64,000 nt of DNA from Flectobacillus longus (GTDB taxonomy: Bacteria > Bacteroidota > Bacteroidia > Cytophagales > Spirosomataceae), in assembly GCF_030056705.1 (NCBI RefSeq), contig NZ_JASHIC010000016.1, positions 62,001 through 126,000 on the forward strand, read 5' to 3'. The notes beneath the pieces are model-generated. The model had not been told where the DNA came from. It did no database searches and saw only the letters and a program-made list of their open reading frames with translations. How positions within the stretch are numbered: position 1 is the stretch's first letter; the number at the start of each line of letters is the position of its first letter. A program made the translations under genes and the position numbers. Of the stretch, positions 1-9,441 are shown piece by piece.

Positions 1-569
1 GAGCGTTGTTTGTCAAAAACTGCATCTTCTTTGATTTCAAGAATAGTCAATTCTCTTGGAAAACGGTAGTTTCCATTAGTAGCTACAACAGGTGCTGGTT
101 TTGAGCCAGCTACTTTGTTATCACCAGCTTTTGGCTTAGGGTCACCCCAACCATCGTCTGCACCACCACCTGAAGTTGCAGCTGATTCGTTACCAAAACC
201 AGCAGCTTTTTCTTCAGCAGAAAGGGCTCCATCGTTAAAATCTTCGTCGATTTCGAGATTCTTCATAAACTCCTCTTTTGAAAGTTTTCTTTTCAAAGAA
301 TCGTCTTTATATGGTTGTAAAACACCACTCTGAACCCATTCAACCAAGTATTTAGTGATTTCGTTATTTTTAGAGAAAAACGGCTGATTTTGTTTTTCAT
401 TCAAATCCATTCTTCTCCACAAACGTCGCTTCCACATGATATTTGAATCATCAATTGGACGAACAGAATCTGGATTTTTTCCGTTGTTATCTTTTTCTTG
501 CGCTGTTGCCAACGAGCAAGTTGCCAATGTTATAAGGGCTACACTTGCGTATTTTACTAAATTCTTCAT
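1..569 (-). CDS. gldN: GldN, gliding motility / T9SS protein (3' end cut by window)
   Basis: GldN is a periplasmic protein that forms a ring with lipoprotein GldK at the outer membrane in the type IX secretion and gliding machine. The frame opens at the ATG complementary to 567-569 and runs off the left edge, so only about 190 residues are visible. The N-terminus is a signal peptide (residues 1-24, ending ATAQ). It is followed by the W/R-rich segment SNIMWKRRLWRRMDLNEKQN typical of GldN, then a Gly/Ala/Lys-rich linker (about residues 115-150) and the start of a second conserved block. It is the last visible gene of gldKLMN, 137 bases after gldM. Identity rests on position and the MWKR block. 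Confidence 0.9.
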   Translation of the reverse strand, partial: MKNLVKYASVALITLATCSLATAQEKDNNGKNPDSVRPIDDSNIMWKRRLWRRMDLNEKQNQPFFSKNNEITKYLVEWVQSGVLQPYKDDSLKRKLSKEEFMKNLEIDEDFNDGALSAEEKAAGFGNESAATSGGGADDGWGDPKPKAGDNKVAGSKPAPVVATNGNYRFPRELTILEIKEDAVFDKQR

Positions 570-706
570 TTGAGTTAAGTCGCTATTAGTTTTACAATTA
601 CCAACCAAATTTCAGGAAAGAGGGTTGGCTTTTACCAATAAACCTCGAATTCTAAACGACAGATTATCAATATTTATTGAAATCAAACTAATATTTTATT
701 CTGCAA

Positions 707-2293
707 TTAGTTCAATGGAAGTACCTTCGGCATGTTATAAGGGATATTTTCTACAGCTCCCTTAAAGTTTCTACGTTGTACTCCTCTTACTTCAATATAA
801 TATCTATCGCCTGCTTGTGCTTGTGATGCCAAACTAGAAACATTTACAGAACCACTACCTGTAACCTCTCCTACTTTCTTCGTTCCACGAGCTAATGCTA
901 CATAGATTTCAGATACACGGAACTGAGCATCTTCAGGGTTAGTTGCTTTAAATGATTCATCAGCAAGGGCACGAGCCTCGATTGTACGAAGACCACTTGC
1001 GCTAGCGCCACGTTTTTCATCAATTTCACCACCATTACCATAGATTTTAACTTCTGGTCTTGGTACACGTCTTACGCGGAAAGTTTCTTTACCCAACAAC
1101 GTTCCACCGTTTGTTACATTCAAAGTAACAGTGGCGGCACTTGGAACGATGGTAACTTTACCGCGCTCTCCAGCAATTGTTTCACCACCATCAGCAGAAA
1201 AAGATGGATTCCATAAAGCACCCAAACCTGGGCTTACAACACTCAAACGGTTTGCACAACCCAAATATAAGGCAGGTAATGTTGCTGTTTCGATGTTATA
1301 GGTTGGTTTCAATACAAAATATTCTTTTGTAATTGATTCTGTTTTAGCACCTGTTGGACTCATATATGATACCGAAGCAGTATATGACTTACGAGCTAAA
1401 CCATTTTTGTCATATTCGCCACCAGCCGTTTTGAACTTAATTTGACCACGACCATCTTTCACTGGAAGTGCCGAACCGTTCAAGCTCATGCGTGGTGTAA
1501 AACCACTTGAAGTAGCTGCAATAAATACCTCAGCTTCATAGTCCATACCAGCAACAACAGTATTAGCATTAGCAGAAACTTGAGCAAATACTTTGTCAAA
1601 TTTCACTTCTTTTGCCCCTACTTTAGCAGCTAATTGACCTAGAACTTCACTTTCATAACGTCTAACTTCAGCTTGCTTTTGGCTCAATGTTGCCAAAGCC
1701 GCAGGTACTGGTGTTTGAGCAAAATTTAATTCTGCAAAGTCTTTATTTCTTTGATTTGCATCTCTCGATGCAATAGGATCATCCTTAGCACCTAAAGCTA
1801 AAGCAGGAAATACAGTGCCTTTATCAGCAATAGCAGAAAGCTTGCTAACATAATCTTCCATTGAAGAAGCTAATAGGTAAGCAATGCCTTTTTTACCAGA
1901 ACCTACCATTATTTGATACACTTTTTCTTCTTCTTTAGGGTTTTTGATTTGACCAGTTTCAGGGTCAATACCACCACCCGACTCAATTACTTTAGCTTTT
2001 GCTTCCTCAATTTGAGAAATTACAGCCTCAGCAATCTTATGTACTTCAGCAGCTTTGCGTGAAATATCTGCATAAGCACCAGGGTTTGGTAACTCCTTAA
2101 TTTTTGAATCAATACCTTGGATTGTTCCTTTATTTTTCTCAGCTGCCGACTGGTTAGCCGTTTCCAAGCTGTTATTTAATAGCACAAATTTCTGTAAGAG
2201 GGCATCACTTACTTGCAAAGCAAGCAAGGCTGTTAGCACCAAATACATCATCCCAATCATCTTCTGTCTGGGCGTTTCTTTTAAACCTGCCAT
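707..2293 (-). CDS. gldM: GldM, T9SS/gliding motor periplasmic shaft protein
   Basis: GldM, with GldL, forms the proton-driven inner-membrane motor of T9SS and gliding, and its long periplasmic part reaches the GldK/GldN ring. The 528 residues match the family length (a little over 500). The N-terminus KETPRQKMIGMMYLVLTALL is the family signature: a cytoplasmic start followed by a single membrane helix (about residues 12-30). Then come a helical domain (about 35-230) and beta-rich Ig-like domains to the C-terminus. It starts 93 bases after gldL and belongs to the same leftward operon. No missing parts were seen. Confidence 0.97.
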   Translation of the reverse strand: MAGLKETPRQKMIGMMYLVLTALLALQVSDALLQKFVLLNNSLETANQSAAEKNKGTIQGIDSKIKELPNPGAYADISRKAAEVHKIAEAVISQIEEAKAKVIESGGGIDPETGQIKNPKEEEKVYQIMVGSGKKGIAYLLASSMEDYVSKLSAIADKGTVFPALALGAKDDPIASRDANQRNKDFAELNFAQTPVPAALATLSQKQAEVRRYESEVLGQLAAKVGAKEVKFDKVFAQVSANANTVVAGMDYEAEVFIAATSSGFTPRMSLNGSALPVKDGRGQIKFKTAGGEYDKNGLARKSYTASVSYMSPTGAKTESITKEYFVLKPTYNIETATLPALYLGCANRLSVVSPGLGALWNPSFSADGGETIAGERGKVTIVPSAATVTLNVTNGGTLLGKETFRVRRVPRPEVKIYGNGGEIDEKRGASASGLRTIEARALADESFKATNPEDAQFRVSEIYVALARGTKKVGEVTGSGSVNVSSLASQAQAGDRYYIEVRGVQRRNFKGAVENIPYNMPKVLPLN

Positions 2294-2386
2294 CGTATAT
2301 TATACTTGAGGATTTTAACATTTAAGAATGACTACTTTCGAAACTTTCGTTTCTATCTCTTTGACATTACAATCAGCTACAGATTA

Positions 2387-3184
2387 TTAGCCTTTCATAG
2401 CTGACAACATACTTCCATAAACATTGTTCAAAGAAGTTAGGTTGTTAGTCAATTTAGCAAGCTCTTGCTTAAACTGTTGAGTATCCTTGCTAGCATCAGA
2501 CATATTTTCCATAGCAGAAGTAAGATTGCCATAGAAAGTATTCATCGCCTTCAAATGCTTGTTAGTATCTTGTAATTCCAATTCATATACTGCATTAAGA
2601 GCAGACATACTTTGTGTGATTTTTTGGAACTGAGCACGGTAGTCTTTTGCATCTTGTGTAGCTGTAGACAATTCTGAAACGGCATTTAATGTAATGCCAT
2701 ACGCTTTGTTCATTTCGCTAACTGAAGCAGAAGCAGCTTTTACATTTTTAGCGTATTCAGTAGTTGCAATAGTTGCATCTGATATTTCGCCAATTTTTGA
2801 AACAGATTCAGTCAATGATTTAAGACTTTTACCTAAGTTATCGAACACCTCAGGAGAAACCTTTGCGTTTGCTAATGCTTCATCCATTTTAGCAGTCAAA
2901 CCAGAACCTCCAGTAAATGAACCACGAGAAGATGATTTTGGTAATTCTCCTTGGAAATCTTTTGATAATTCAGGGTAAACTCTTTCCCATTCGTATTCTC
3001 TTTCAGGCTTAGCCGTAGCATAAAGGATGGCAAAAAGGATAAAGATAGCAGCCTCTGTTAGCATACCTACCATTAGCATTTGATTGGCTCCTTCTAAGTG
3101 TAAGATTTTAAACAATGCTCCAACAATAACTACTGCGGCACCAGCACTGGCGATAACGTTAATAATTTTTTCTAAGCCCTTCAT
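2387..3184 (-). CDS. gldL: GldL, T9SS/gliding motor inner-membrane protein
   Basis: GldL is the inner-membrane stator-like partner of GldM and carries the proton path that powers secretion and gliding. Two membrane helices are visible at the N-terminus (about residues 7-28 and 36-57), joined by the KILHLEGA turn. An acidic residue, Glu44, lies within the second helix, where the family has its conserved glutamate. The remaining 200 residues are a cytoplasmic, helical Ser/Thr/Lys-rich region with repeated heptad-like stretches. The 265 residues are slightly longer than the usual 215-250. A strong inverted repeat lies between this gene and gldK upstream. Confidence 0.96.
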   Translation of the reverse strand: MKGLEKIINVIASAGAAVVIVGALFKILHLEGANQMLMVGMLTEAAIFILFAILYATAKPEREYEWERVYPELSKDFQGELPKSSSRGSFTGGSGLTAKMDEALANAKVSPEVFDNLGKSLKSLTESVSKIGEISDATIATTEYAKNVKAASASVSEMNKAYGITLNAVSELSTATQDAKDYRAQFQKITQSMSALNAVYELELQDTNKHLKAMNTFYGNLTSAMENMSDASKDTQQFKQELAKLTNNLTSLNNVYGSMLSAMKG

Positions 3185-3341
3185 TTGATCTGAAAATGAT
3201 TAAAAGTGGAATTTAAAATGTACAGTTTCGAGTTTTGTTTTTAAAAATTGAAAAAAACCTAAGTCTTTTTCGTATTACTTAAATCTAAAATGATTAAAAA
3301 GTAGTTTTTTTTCAATATTACTTTACGCTTTATTTCAAAGT

Positions 3342-3394
3342 AAAAGGTAATCAGTTGTTGATGCACACTTTGCCCAAACAACTGATTACCTTTT
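3342..3394 (-). terminator. 18-bp hairpin between gldK and gldL
   Basis: Bases 3342-3359 and 3377-3394 are perfect reverse complements (18 bp, 17-base loop). The hairpin starts 10 bases past the gldK stop. Read leftward, the stem ends in CCTTTT followed by ACTTT, so the uridine tract is short and interrupted. This suits a leaky terminator or an RNA-stabilising hairpin better than a complete stop. The function is inferred. Confidence 0.6.
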
Positions 3395-3403
3395 GAAAAT
3401 ATT

Positions 3404-4552
3404 CTATCTAAATTCTTTTCCTGACGAACGACCCAAGTGCGTCATAGCACAACGGAAGCCGATGTAAGAACGTTTTTTATCTTCATACTCATAAGAGCGA
3501 GTACCTGTCTCAAGATAATAGGCAACGTCTTTCCATGAACCACCTCTAATTACTTTACGTGGCTCATCTTTATCATCGTTCAATGTGTTCAAATCCCAAG
3601 TAATAGCTACAGCGTTATCAGAATAAGCATCAATACACCATTCTGCTACGTTACCTGCCATGTTGTACAAGCCATAATCATTAGGGTTATAAGCATTTAC
3701 AGGTGCTGTATAAGCATATCCATCCGAATCATAATTACCTCTATGTGGCTTGAAGTTAGCTAACAAACAACCCTTTCCATTTGCTACATAAGGGTTACCC
3801 CAAGGATATTTAGCTGAAGCTTTTCCGCCACGTGCAGCCCATTCCCACTCTGCTTCAGAAGGAAGTCTATAACGAGGGGAAATATACATGCCTTCAGCAG
3901 TACGATAATCATTTAGTGCTTTTGTACGCCATTCGCAGAAATACTTAGCAGCTCTCCAGCTTACACCTACCACAGGATAAAGGTCAAATGCTGGGCTTGA
4001 GAAGTAGTACTCTGTCATAGGGTCTCCATTGTGATAAGTAAAGTCCTTACTCCATACAGTTGTATCAGGATAATACTCTGACATAATTTTCTCTTCGCCT
4101 AATACAGAAATAGAGTCTGTCAACATAGCAGTTGTAAACTGACGATACTCATTGTTACTGATTTCTGTATCATCCAAGAAAAATTGTGCAACAGACACAC
4201 GCTTGTTGAAGTTTACAGATGATGAAACGATATCTTCATCTGCTTGACCCATCATGTAAGAGCCAGAAGGAATTAGTACCATTCCTAGTGGAGTAGTTTG
4301 TTTCCACCCTTTACGAGCGGTAGCAGCAACTTCACCATTGACCATGCCAATGTCGTCTTTTTTGCTGTTACGTCCCTTCTTACCTCCTTTTCCTTTCGAG
4401 GCAACTTCTCTACCTTTTCCACTTTTGCTTTTACTACTTGAAGTTTTTCCACCTTTTTTACCAGATGAAGAACTACAACTATCTAACAATAGTACAGGAA
4501 CAGCTAGTAGGATTAATAATAGAGTTTTCCTGAAAATTACACTGTAATTCAT
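3404..4552 (-). CDS. gldK: GldK, T9SS lipoprotein with FGE/SUMF1-type fold
   Basis: GldK is an outer-membrane lipoprotein that forms the periplasmic ring with GldN. The signal sequence ends in a lipobox with Cys26 (LLLDSC). A Lys/Ser/Gly-rich linker follows (about residues 28-80), then a formylglycine-generating-enzyme-like domain (about 90-375) with its typical motifs: LPSEAEWEWAARGG, GLYNMAGNVAEW and VIRGGSW. At 382 residues it is shorter than some flavobacterial GldK proteins, mainly through linker length. It is the promoter-proximal gene of gldKLMN, and the porP/sprF gene lies 329 bases upstream in the same direction. Confidence 0.96.
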   Translation of the reverse strand: MNYSVIFRKTLLLILLAVPVLLLDSCSSSSGKKGGKTSSSKSKSGKGREVASKGKGGKKGRNSKKDDIGMVNGEVAATARKGWKQTTPLGMVLIPSGSYMMGQADEDIVSSSVNFNKRVSVAQFFLDDTEISNNEYRQFTTAMLTDSISVLGEEKIMSEYYPDTTVWSKDFTYHNGDPMTEYYFSSPAFDLYPVVGVSWRAAKYFCEWRTKALNDYRTAEGMYISPRYRLPSEAEWEWAARGGKASAKYPWGNPYVANGKGCLLANFKPHRGNYDSDGYAYTAPVNAYNPNDYGLYNMAGNVAEWCIDAYSDNAVAITWDLNTLNDDKDEPRKVIRGGSWKDVAYYLETGTRSYEYEDKKRSYIGFRCAMTHLGRSSGKEFR

Positions 4553-4881
4553 ATTGATTTTACTTTTGCGATTGATACCTGCTTTGAAACGGGTAAATAA
4601 TTCTCAAAATTGTAAGTGATATTGATTTTATTACTAATGGTACACTAGAAAAAGTTTCTTGCCCAAAATATTGTGAATGGCAGAAATTACTCAGAAAGCA
4701 AAATTATCTTTGTTAATTTTTCTTAAAACGAGTAAAAAAAAAATTTAGTATGCTATCTGAGATAAGCAAAGTTAATAATTTTTTACCTAGTACTCTAATA
4801 CAATAGAGATTTGATTCACAAGCATCTGATTAGAAACTGTGGTTTTTTAAGCTTCTCCGCTAATTCGGAAGAAACTGAGCC
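4553..4881. other. Intergenic region between porP/sprF and gldK
   Basis: These 329 AT-rich bases have no convincing frame. On the leftward strand two words of the TAnnTTTG type occur (complement of 4699-4706 and 4767-4774), but neither has a TTG box at the usual distance. The gldK promoter is therefore likely here but is not placed. No tRNA or repeat was seen. Confidence 0.5.
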
Positions 4882-5856
4882 TTATTTTCTAAATCTTGGA
4901 GTCCTAACAGGCGCTTTTTTGCCTGCTAAAAGTTTAGGAGCCGGTAACGAATAACTGAGCAATATTTCATGCGAGGTTGGGGCTTTGGCGGATGCTCCTC
5001 GCGTTGAGGTCAAATCTAACGAATAACCGATTCGTAATGCGTTATTTTGTAATAATGAAATGCCAGCAATAATAATGCCAGCATCATTCAAGCGATAAGA
5101 GCCTCCAAACCAGTATTTTTCTTGGTAGTTCAATATAGCTCCTCCTTCTAGTACTTGCGATTTAAAGTCTGTTTTAAATAATGCAGTTGGCACTATTTCT
5201 ATATCTTCACTCAAATAATAATTGATATTCCCATGAATATTAACTGTCTGAACTGCTTTGTTTGACAAACTTGCAATTCCAAAATTATATTCAGGCTGGT
5301 TCACATGATTAAAACTAGCTCCTATCTGAAAATTACTGCTTTTAAAGATAGCACCTACACTAAAATCAGGTCTACTTTGACTGATTCTACCTGTTAATCC
5401 GTCCAAAATTGGATCGTTCTCATCCCTTGGACGAAAGCTATTATCATAATTTTTGATATGAAACCCTCCACTTGCTCCTAAAGATAATAGGCTAGCATCA
5501 GAAAATTTCAATTGAAACGAATAAGCAAGCTTTAAGTCCTGATATCCTGCACCTGAAGGGGTTTTATCATTAACAAACGACAAACCTACTCCACTTCTAA
5601 GGCCATTGAGGGGCATAGATACGTTAAAGATTTGGGTACCCAAAGACCCAGAACCATCTAACGAAGTTTGATAACCTGTCCATTGATTACGATAGTGTAG
5701 CTGGAATTTAAGTACCCCATCAAGCCCTGCTGCTGCGGGGTTGATATATAAAGGGTTAAACATATATTGACTTAACTGAGCATCCTGCTGTGCGCTTGCA
5801 GGGAAAATCCCAATTAATCCAAAGGCTAACAAAATGAATAATAGTTGTTTCTGCAT
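4882..5856 (-). CDS. PorP/SprF family type IX secretion outer-membrane protein
   Basis: PorP/SprF proteins are outer-membrane beta-barrels needed for export or surface attachment of particular T9SS substrates; SprF serves the adhesin SprB in Flavobacterium. A signal peptide (residues 1-22, ending ASAQ) leads directly into QDAQLSQYMFNPLYINPAAA, the diagnostic N-terminal motif. The rest is amphipathic beta strand with aromatic residues. The 324 residues are normal for the family. These genes usually form many paralogues, so neither PorP nor SprF can be named firmly. Its place upstream of gldK fits either. Confidence 0.93.
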   Translation of the reverse strand: MQKQLLFILLAFGLIGIFPASAQQDAQLSQYMFNPLYINPAAAGLDGVLKFQLHYRNQWTGYQTSLDGSGSLGTQIFNVSMPLNGLRSGVGLSFVNDKTPSGAGYQDLKLAYSFQLKFSDASLLSLGASGGFHIKNYDNSFRPRDENDPILDGLTGRISQSRPDFSVGAIFKSSNFQIGASFNHVNQPEYNFGIASLSNKAVQTVNIHGNINYYLSEDIEIVPTALFKTDFKSQVLEGGAILNYQEKYWFGGSYRLNDAGIIIAGISLLQNNALRIGYSLDLTSTRGASAKAPTSHEILLSYSLPAPKLLAGKKAPVRTPRFRK

Positions 5857-6177
5857 AATGTTCTTGAACTAGGTATGCTCGTACATCAATGTACTCAAAT
5901 GATTAAGAGGCAATCGTTCACATAGTTTTTGCAGAAGTTCAGCATAACCTAAACTTCTGCTTTCCCAAAACTAATAACAATTTCCAAATATTCACTACAA
6001 TTTCTGTTTTCAGAGACAGGATTATTACAAAAATCGTTTCAGATTTTACGGGAAAATTTTAACTACGCATAATCACGAGATATAAACGGTTGAACTAGTG
6101 CTTTTGTTGTAGGTAAAACAAAAAGAGGTCAGACTTGCATAACAAATCTGACCTCGTTGATTCAATAGTAAACTTTT
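5857..6177. other. Intergenic region with hemD terminator
   Basis: This stretch holds the porP/sprF upstream region and the terminator listed at 6111-6155. A TAnnTTTG word (complement of 5966-5973) might be the -7 box for porP/sprF, but the best TTG is 24 bases away, so it is only a weak candidate. No other feature was seen. Confidence 0.4.
6111..6155 (-). terminator. Intrinsic terminator of the DUF4271-hemD unit
   Basis: A 9-bp perfect stem, GAGGTCAGA (6125-6133) with TCTGACCTC (6147-6155), is followed leftward by TTTTTGTTTTACC. It begins 22 bases after the hemD stop and ends leftward transcription. Confidence 0.85.
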
Positions 6178-6963
6178 CTACAAGCCGTTTACTTTTTTGA
6201 TGTATAATTCCAGTGCACCCGACATAGAAGGGGCATTAGGAAGTGGAGCTTGAATATCCAAAATCAATCCAGCGTCCGTAACAGCTTTGGCCGTAGTAGG
6301 TCCAAATGCTGCGATACGAGTTTTGTTTTGCTGAAAATCTGGGAAGTTATCAAACAAAGATTTTATTCCAGATGGACTAAAGAAAGCTAAAATGTCATAG
6401 TATACATCTTCCAAATCAGATAAGTCTGATGATCCTGTTTCGTACATCACAGCTTCAGTCAAATGCAAATCGTTTGTACCCATAAACTCAGGAATATCGT
6501 TGCGACGTTTGTCTGAGCAAGGAAATAAAAACTTCTCACTTTTGTGCTTCTTAATCAACTCTAATAAATCTGCTGCTGTCTTTTGCCCTGAGAAAATTTT
6601 ACGTTTACGAATAACAATATATTTCTGAAGGTAAATAGCTGTTTGTTCTGTAATACAGAAATACTTCATATCTGCTGGAACCTCAATACGTGCTTCTTTG
6701 CAGATACGGAAAAAGTGATCTACAGCATTACGGCTCGTGAAAATAATAGCCGTATGGTCTAGAATGTTGATTTTTTGCTTACGGAAATCTTTGAATGAAA
6801 CGCCTTGTATCTCAATAAATGGACGAAAATCTACCTTAATATTGTATCTTTTTGCCAACTCAAAATAAGGTGACTTTTCATCAGTTGGCCGTGCTTGTGA
6901 CACTAAAATGCTGGATACTTTGGTTAATCTGTCTGGATGTGCGTTTACTGTTGTTTCGCTCAT
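6178..6963 (-). CDS. hemD: Uroporphyrinogen-III synthase
   Basis: HemD closes the linear hydroxymethylbilane with inversion of ring D to give uroporphyrinogen III for haem and sirohaem. The 261-residue protein has the two-lobed HemD pattern: ILVSQARPTDEKSPYFELAK at the start, HTAIIFTSRNAVDHFF in the middle (the motif for the conserved Tyr/Ser region) and ILAFFSPSGIKSLFDNFP with AAFGPTTAKAVTDAG near the end. Family sequence conservation is low, so the call rests on these motifs and on the DUF4271 neighbour, a common Bacteroidota pairing. The open frame extends to a TTG at 6969, but the ATG at 6963 is the better start. Confidence 0.9.
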   Translation of the reverse strand: MSETTVNAHPDRLTKVSSILVSQARPTDEKSPYFELAKRYNIKVDFRPFIEIQGVSFKDFRKQKINILDHTAIIFTSRNAVDHFFRICKEARIEVPADMKYFCITEQTAIYLQKYIVIRKRKIFSGQKTAADLLELIKKHKSEKFLFPCSDKRRNDIPEFMGTNDLHLTEAVMYETGSSDLSDLEDVYYDILAFFSPSGIKSLFDNFPDFQQNKTRIAAFGPTTAKAVTDAGLILDIQAPLPNAPSMSGALELYIKKVNGL

Positions 6964-7009
6964 GCTCAATGCAGTTAAACTTTAATGTGGTGATAAATGT
7001 TGAGGCCTA

Positions 7010-8173
7010 TTATATGGCAAATCGTATCCCTACTATCAAGGGGATTAATTCAACGATGCAAAGATACGAAAATAAATACAGATTTTTTAACGGTGTCAGC
7101 TTATTTATCGTAAAGTAAATCAATATTAATCTTACGATAAAAAAGAATGAAATAGGTACAAACAGGATTTCTTGAGCATTTCGAAGTACGTCGGGATACG
7201 ATACTGAGCAAAAACTCAACCCTATTGCCAACAATAAGAAAAATATACTTGAAGCCTGAATAACTTTAAAAAAGTGAATATTGGTAATGTTCTCTAATCT
7301 ATAAAGGTTGGTCAAAATAGCCAGTGCCATGTATTTTCCAATCAAAATAAAAAATACAACTACCCCTAATTCTATAAAGTTGGTAAACAAACCCATTAAA
7401 CTTTCGCTATCCATCAAAATTGTGCTTACTGAAAACAAATCGGTTTCCTCATTTTGCACTAACATGATAATAAACGATAACGTAAAGCTTAGATTAAGGA
7501 CAAATAATAAATTAGCCAAATCAAATGGTTTATTTATCACTAAGGAATCTTCTCGAAGATTAATGGTAAGTAAATCCCTAATACTAAAATATCGGTCAAA
7601 TGCCTTTGGCTGTATATTATACAAAAACGCATAGCATATTGCCAAAAATAAAATACTTAGTATCAAATAATCTTGAAAAGGTGTCAGCTCTCTAGGAATT
7701 ACTGTCAGCAAAGAATCGGAGATTTGGATACTCTTTTCTACCTTCGAAACCTTATTTCCTACTAATACAGAGATAGCTTCAACGCTAGTATTGTTGCCAT
7801 AGAAAGTCAAAAATACTTTAGTCTTACCATATTTCTCTTTCAAACTATCTACATCCATTACCACCCACTGATCTACTGGGAGTTTGCGCTGTAAAGAAGC
7901 GTTGATAAAAAGGTAGTTTTCTTTACTTGAAAAGTATAACAACTTATACCCTCGGTAATTTTCCGAATCAAAAAATAAGCTGAAGGAGTTGTAATCTTTA
8001 TGTTCGTTACGAATGTAAGGAACATAGGCTTTATATTGTTCGTCAAATACCTGCCAATCATCATGGTAGTCATATACCAAATAATAGGCGCTGTTTGGAC
8101 CCACATTTCCTGCCAACGAAGACGACACTGTGCAATACAAGAGCATTCCAACTAAGAATGCTTGTAATGGCAT
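7010..8173 (-). CDS. DUF4271 domain membrane protein
   Basis: This protein is of unknown function. The first half (about residues 25-165) is soluble and presumably periplasmic, rich in Tyr and Asp. The second half has about six hydrophobic helices (about 170-388) with the FDRYFSIRDLLTINLREDSL linker, the region classed as DUF4271 in Bacteroidota. It is nearly always next to hemD, as here (46 bases apart). The open frame can be extended to a TTG at 8251, but that stretch contains a perfect terminator-like hairpin (8182-8213). The ATG at 8173 instead gives a hydrophobic signal-like start (MPLQAFLVGMLLYCTVSSSL), so 8173 is preferred. Confidence 0.8.
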   Translation of the reverse strand: MPLQAFLVGMLLYCTVSSSLAGNVGPNSAYYLVYDYHDDWQVFDEQYKAYVPYIRNEHKDYNSFSLFFDSENYRGYKLLYFSSKENYLFINASLQRKLPVDQWVVMDVDSLKEKYGKTKVFLTFYGNNTSVEAISVLVGNKVSKVEKSIQISDSLLTVIPRELTPFQDYLILSILFLAICYAFLYNIQPKAFDRYFSIRDLLTINLREDSLVINKPFDLANLLFVLNLSFTLSFIIMLVQNEETDLFSVSTILMDSESLMGLFTNFIELGVVVFFILIGKYMALAILTNLYRLENITNIHFFKVIQASSIFFLLLAIGLSFCSVSYPDVLRNAQEILFVPISFFFIVRLILIYFTINKLTPLKNLYLFSYLCIVELIPLIVGIRFAI

Positions 8174-8181
8174 GAAGCACA

Positions 8182-8213
8182 AAAACCTGACAAATATCGA
8201 TTTGTCAGGTTTT
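8182..8213 (-). terminator. Hairpin between sucD and the DUF4271 gene
   Basis: AAAACCTGACAAAT (8182-8195) and ATTTGTCAGGTTTT (8200-8213) form a perfect 14-bp stem with a 4-base loop. Read leftward, the stem ends in GGTTTTTG, so it looks like an intrinsic terminator for sucD, about 100 bases after its stop and only 8 bases before the DUF4271 ATG. Confidence 0.65.
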
Positions 8214-8269
8214 GCCGTATTTTGATAATATGAATCGTTAACTTGTTGCAATACCGTGTAATATTTTTA

Positions 8270-8300
8270 CAAAATTACATCACCTATCAGCAAAAGCCAA
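8270..8300 (-). promoter_or_regulatory. Candidate Bacteroidota promoter ahead of DUF4271-hemD
   Basis: On the leftward strand TTG (8298-8300), 20 bases and TAATTTTG (8270-8277) fit the TTTG/TAnnTTTG consensus. It lies upstream of the hairpin at 8182-8213, so transcripts would have to pass that hairpin. This was spotted by motif only. Confidence 0.3.
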
Positions 8301-8314
8301 CTACCGACTCACAA

Positions 8315-9193
8315 TTATTTCAAACCTAAAGCCTTCAACATGGTTTCACCAATGTCAGCTGGTGAGTGTACTACATGGATACCACACTCTTCCATGATAG
8401 CCATTTTAGCAGCAGCAGTATCGTCAGCGCCACCGATGATAGCACCAGCGTGACCCATACGACGACCTTTTGGAGCAGTTTGACCTGCGATGAAACCAAC
8501 AACTGGTTTTTGGTTACCAGTTTCTTTGATCCAACGAGCAGCTTCAGCTTCCATTCCTCCACCGATTTCACCGATCATTACGATACCTTCAGTTTCAGGG
8601 TCATTCATCAACAACTCAACAGCTTCTTTAGTAGTAGTACCAATGATTGGGTCACCACCAATACCGATAGCTGTAGTCTGACCTAAGCCAGCTTTTGTTA
8701 ATTGATCTACTGCTTCGTAAGTTAAAGTACCTGATTTTGAAACGATACCAATTTTACCTTTAGAGAAAATAAATGCAGGCATGATACCTACCTTACATTC
8801 TCCAGCAGTCATTACGCCTGGACAGTTAGGGCCAATCAAACGAGTTTCTTTGCCTTTGATGTATTCTTTAGCGTAGATCATGTCCTTTGTAGGAATACCT
8901 TCAGTGATACAAATAATCACTTTGATACCTGCGTCAGCTGATTCCATGATAGCATCTGCAGCAAATGCAGGCGGAACAAAAATAATCGAAGTGTCAGCAC
9001 CTACTTGTTGAACAGCCTCCAATACAGTATTGAAAACCGGACGGTCAAGGTGAGTAGTACCACCTTTTCCTGGAGTAACACCACCTACGACGTTCGAGCC
9101 GTATTCTATCATCTGCTGAGCATGGAAAGTACCTTCCGAGCCCGTAAAGCCTTGTACAATTATTCTAGAGTTTTTGTTAACAAGTACACTCAT
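8315..9193 (-). CDS. sucD: Succinyl-CoA ligase (ADP-forming) alpha subunit
   Basis: SucD with SucC interconverts succinyl-CoA and succinate with substrate-level phosphorylation in the TCA cycle. The CoA-binding Rossmann domain (about residues 5-125) contains [18 protein letters not shown] and GGVTPGKGG. The ligase domain (about 145-290) has GPNCPGVMT and the active-site phosphohistidine, His248, in [12 protein letters not shown]. The 292 residues are the standard length. Codon use is that of a well-expressed gene. The beta subunit gene is not in this window, so sucC and sucD are apparently split. Confidence 0.98.
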   Translation of the reverse strand: MSVLVNKNSRIIVQGFTGSEGTFHAQQMIEYGSNVVGGVTPGKGGTTHLDRPVFNTVLEAVQQVGADTSIIFVPPAFAADAIMESADAGIKVIICITEGIPTKDMIYAKEYIKGKETRLIGPNCPGVMTAGECKVGIMPAFIFSKGKIGIVSKSGTLTYEAVDQLTKAGLGQTTAIGIGGDPIIGTTTKEAVELLMNDPETEGIVMIGEIGGGMEAEAARWIKETGNQKPVVGFIAGQTAPKGRRMGHAGAIIGGADDTAAAKMAIMEECGIHVVHSPADIGETMLKALGLK

Positions 9194-9441
9194 TTTTTCG
9201 TGTCGTTATCTGTTATTGAAAATTCCTATTATTAAGAAAAGTTTCGTAAAGGTAAAAGGTGAATGCCAAAGAGCAAAAAGTAATTATTATTTAGCTCATT
9301 TTTATTCGGGGGCAATATTACAACAATTTGAAATACAAGACTTTAATATTCAATTAAATTCTGCTAAATTTTTATAGATTCATTCTGTAACAAAAGAATT
9401 CTTATCTTAATCTTTCAATATTAGGCTAAACTATTTTTAAC
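9194..9441. other. Divergent promoter region between sucD and the isomerase gene
   Basis: About 250 AT-rich bases separate two divergent genes and must hold both promoters. No TTG/TAnnTTTG pair with good spacing was found on either strand. The small open frames here lack coding character. Confidence 0.4.

Noticed and set aside
4690-4780. gldK promoter from TAnnTTTG words on the leftward strand
   Set aside because: Neither word has a TTG box within 16-22 bases, so the promoter was not placed.
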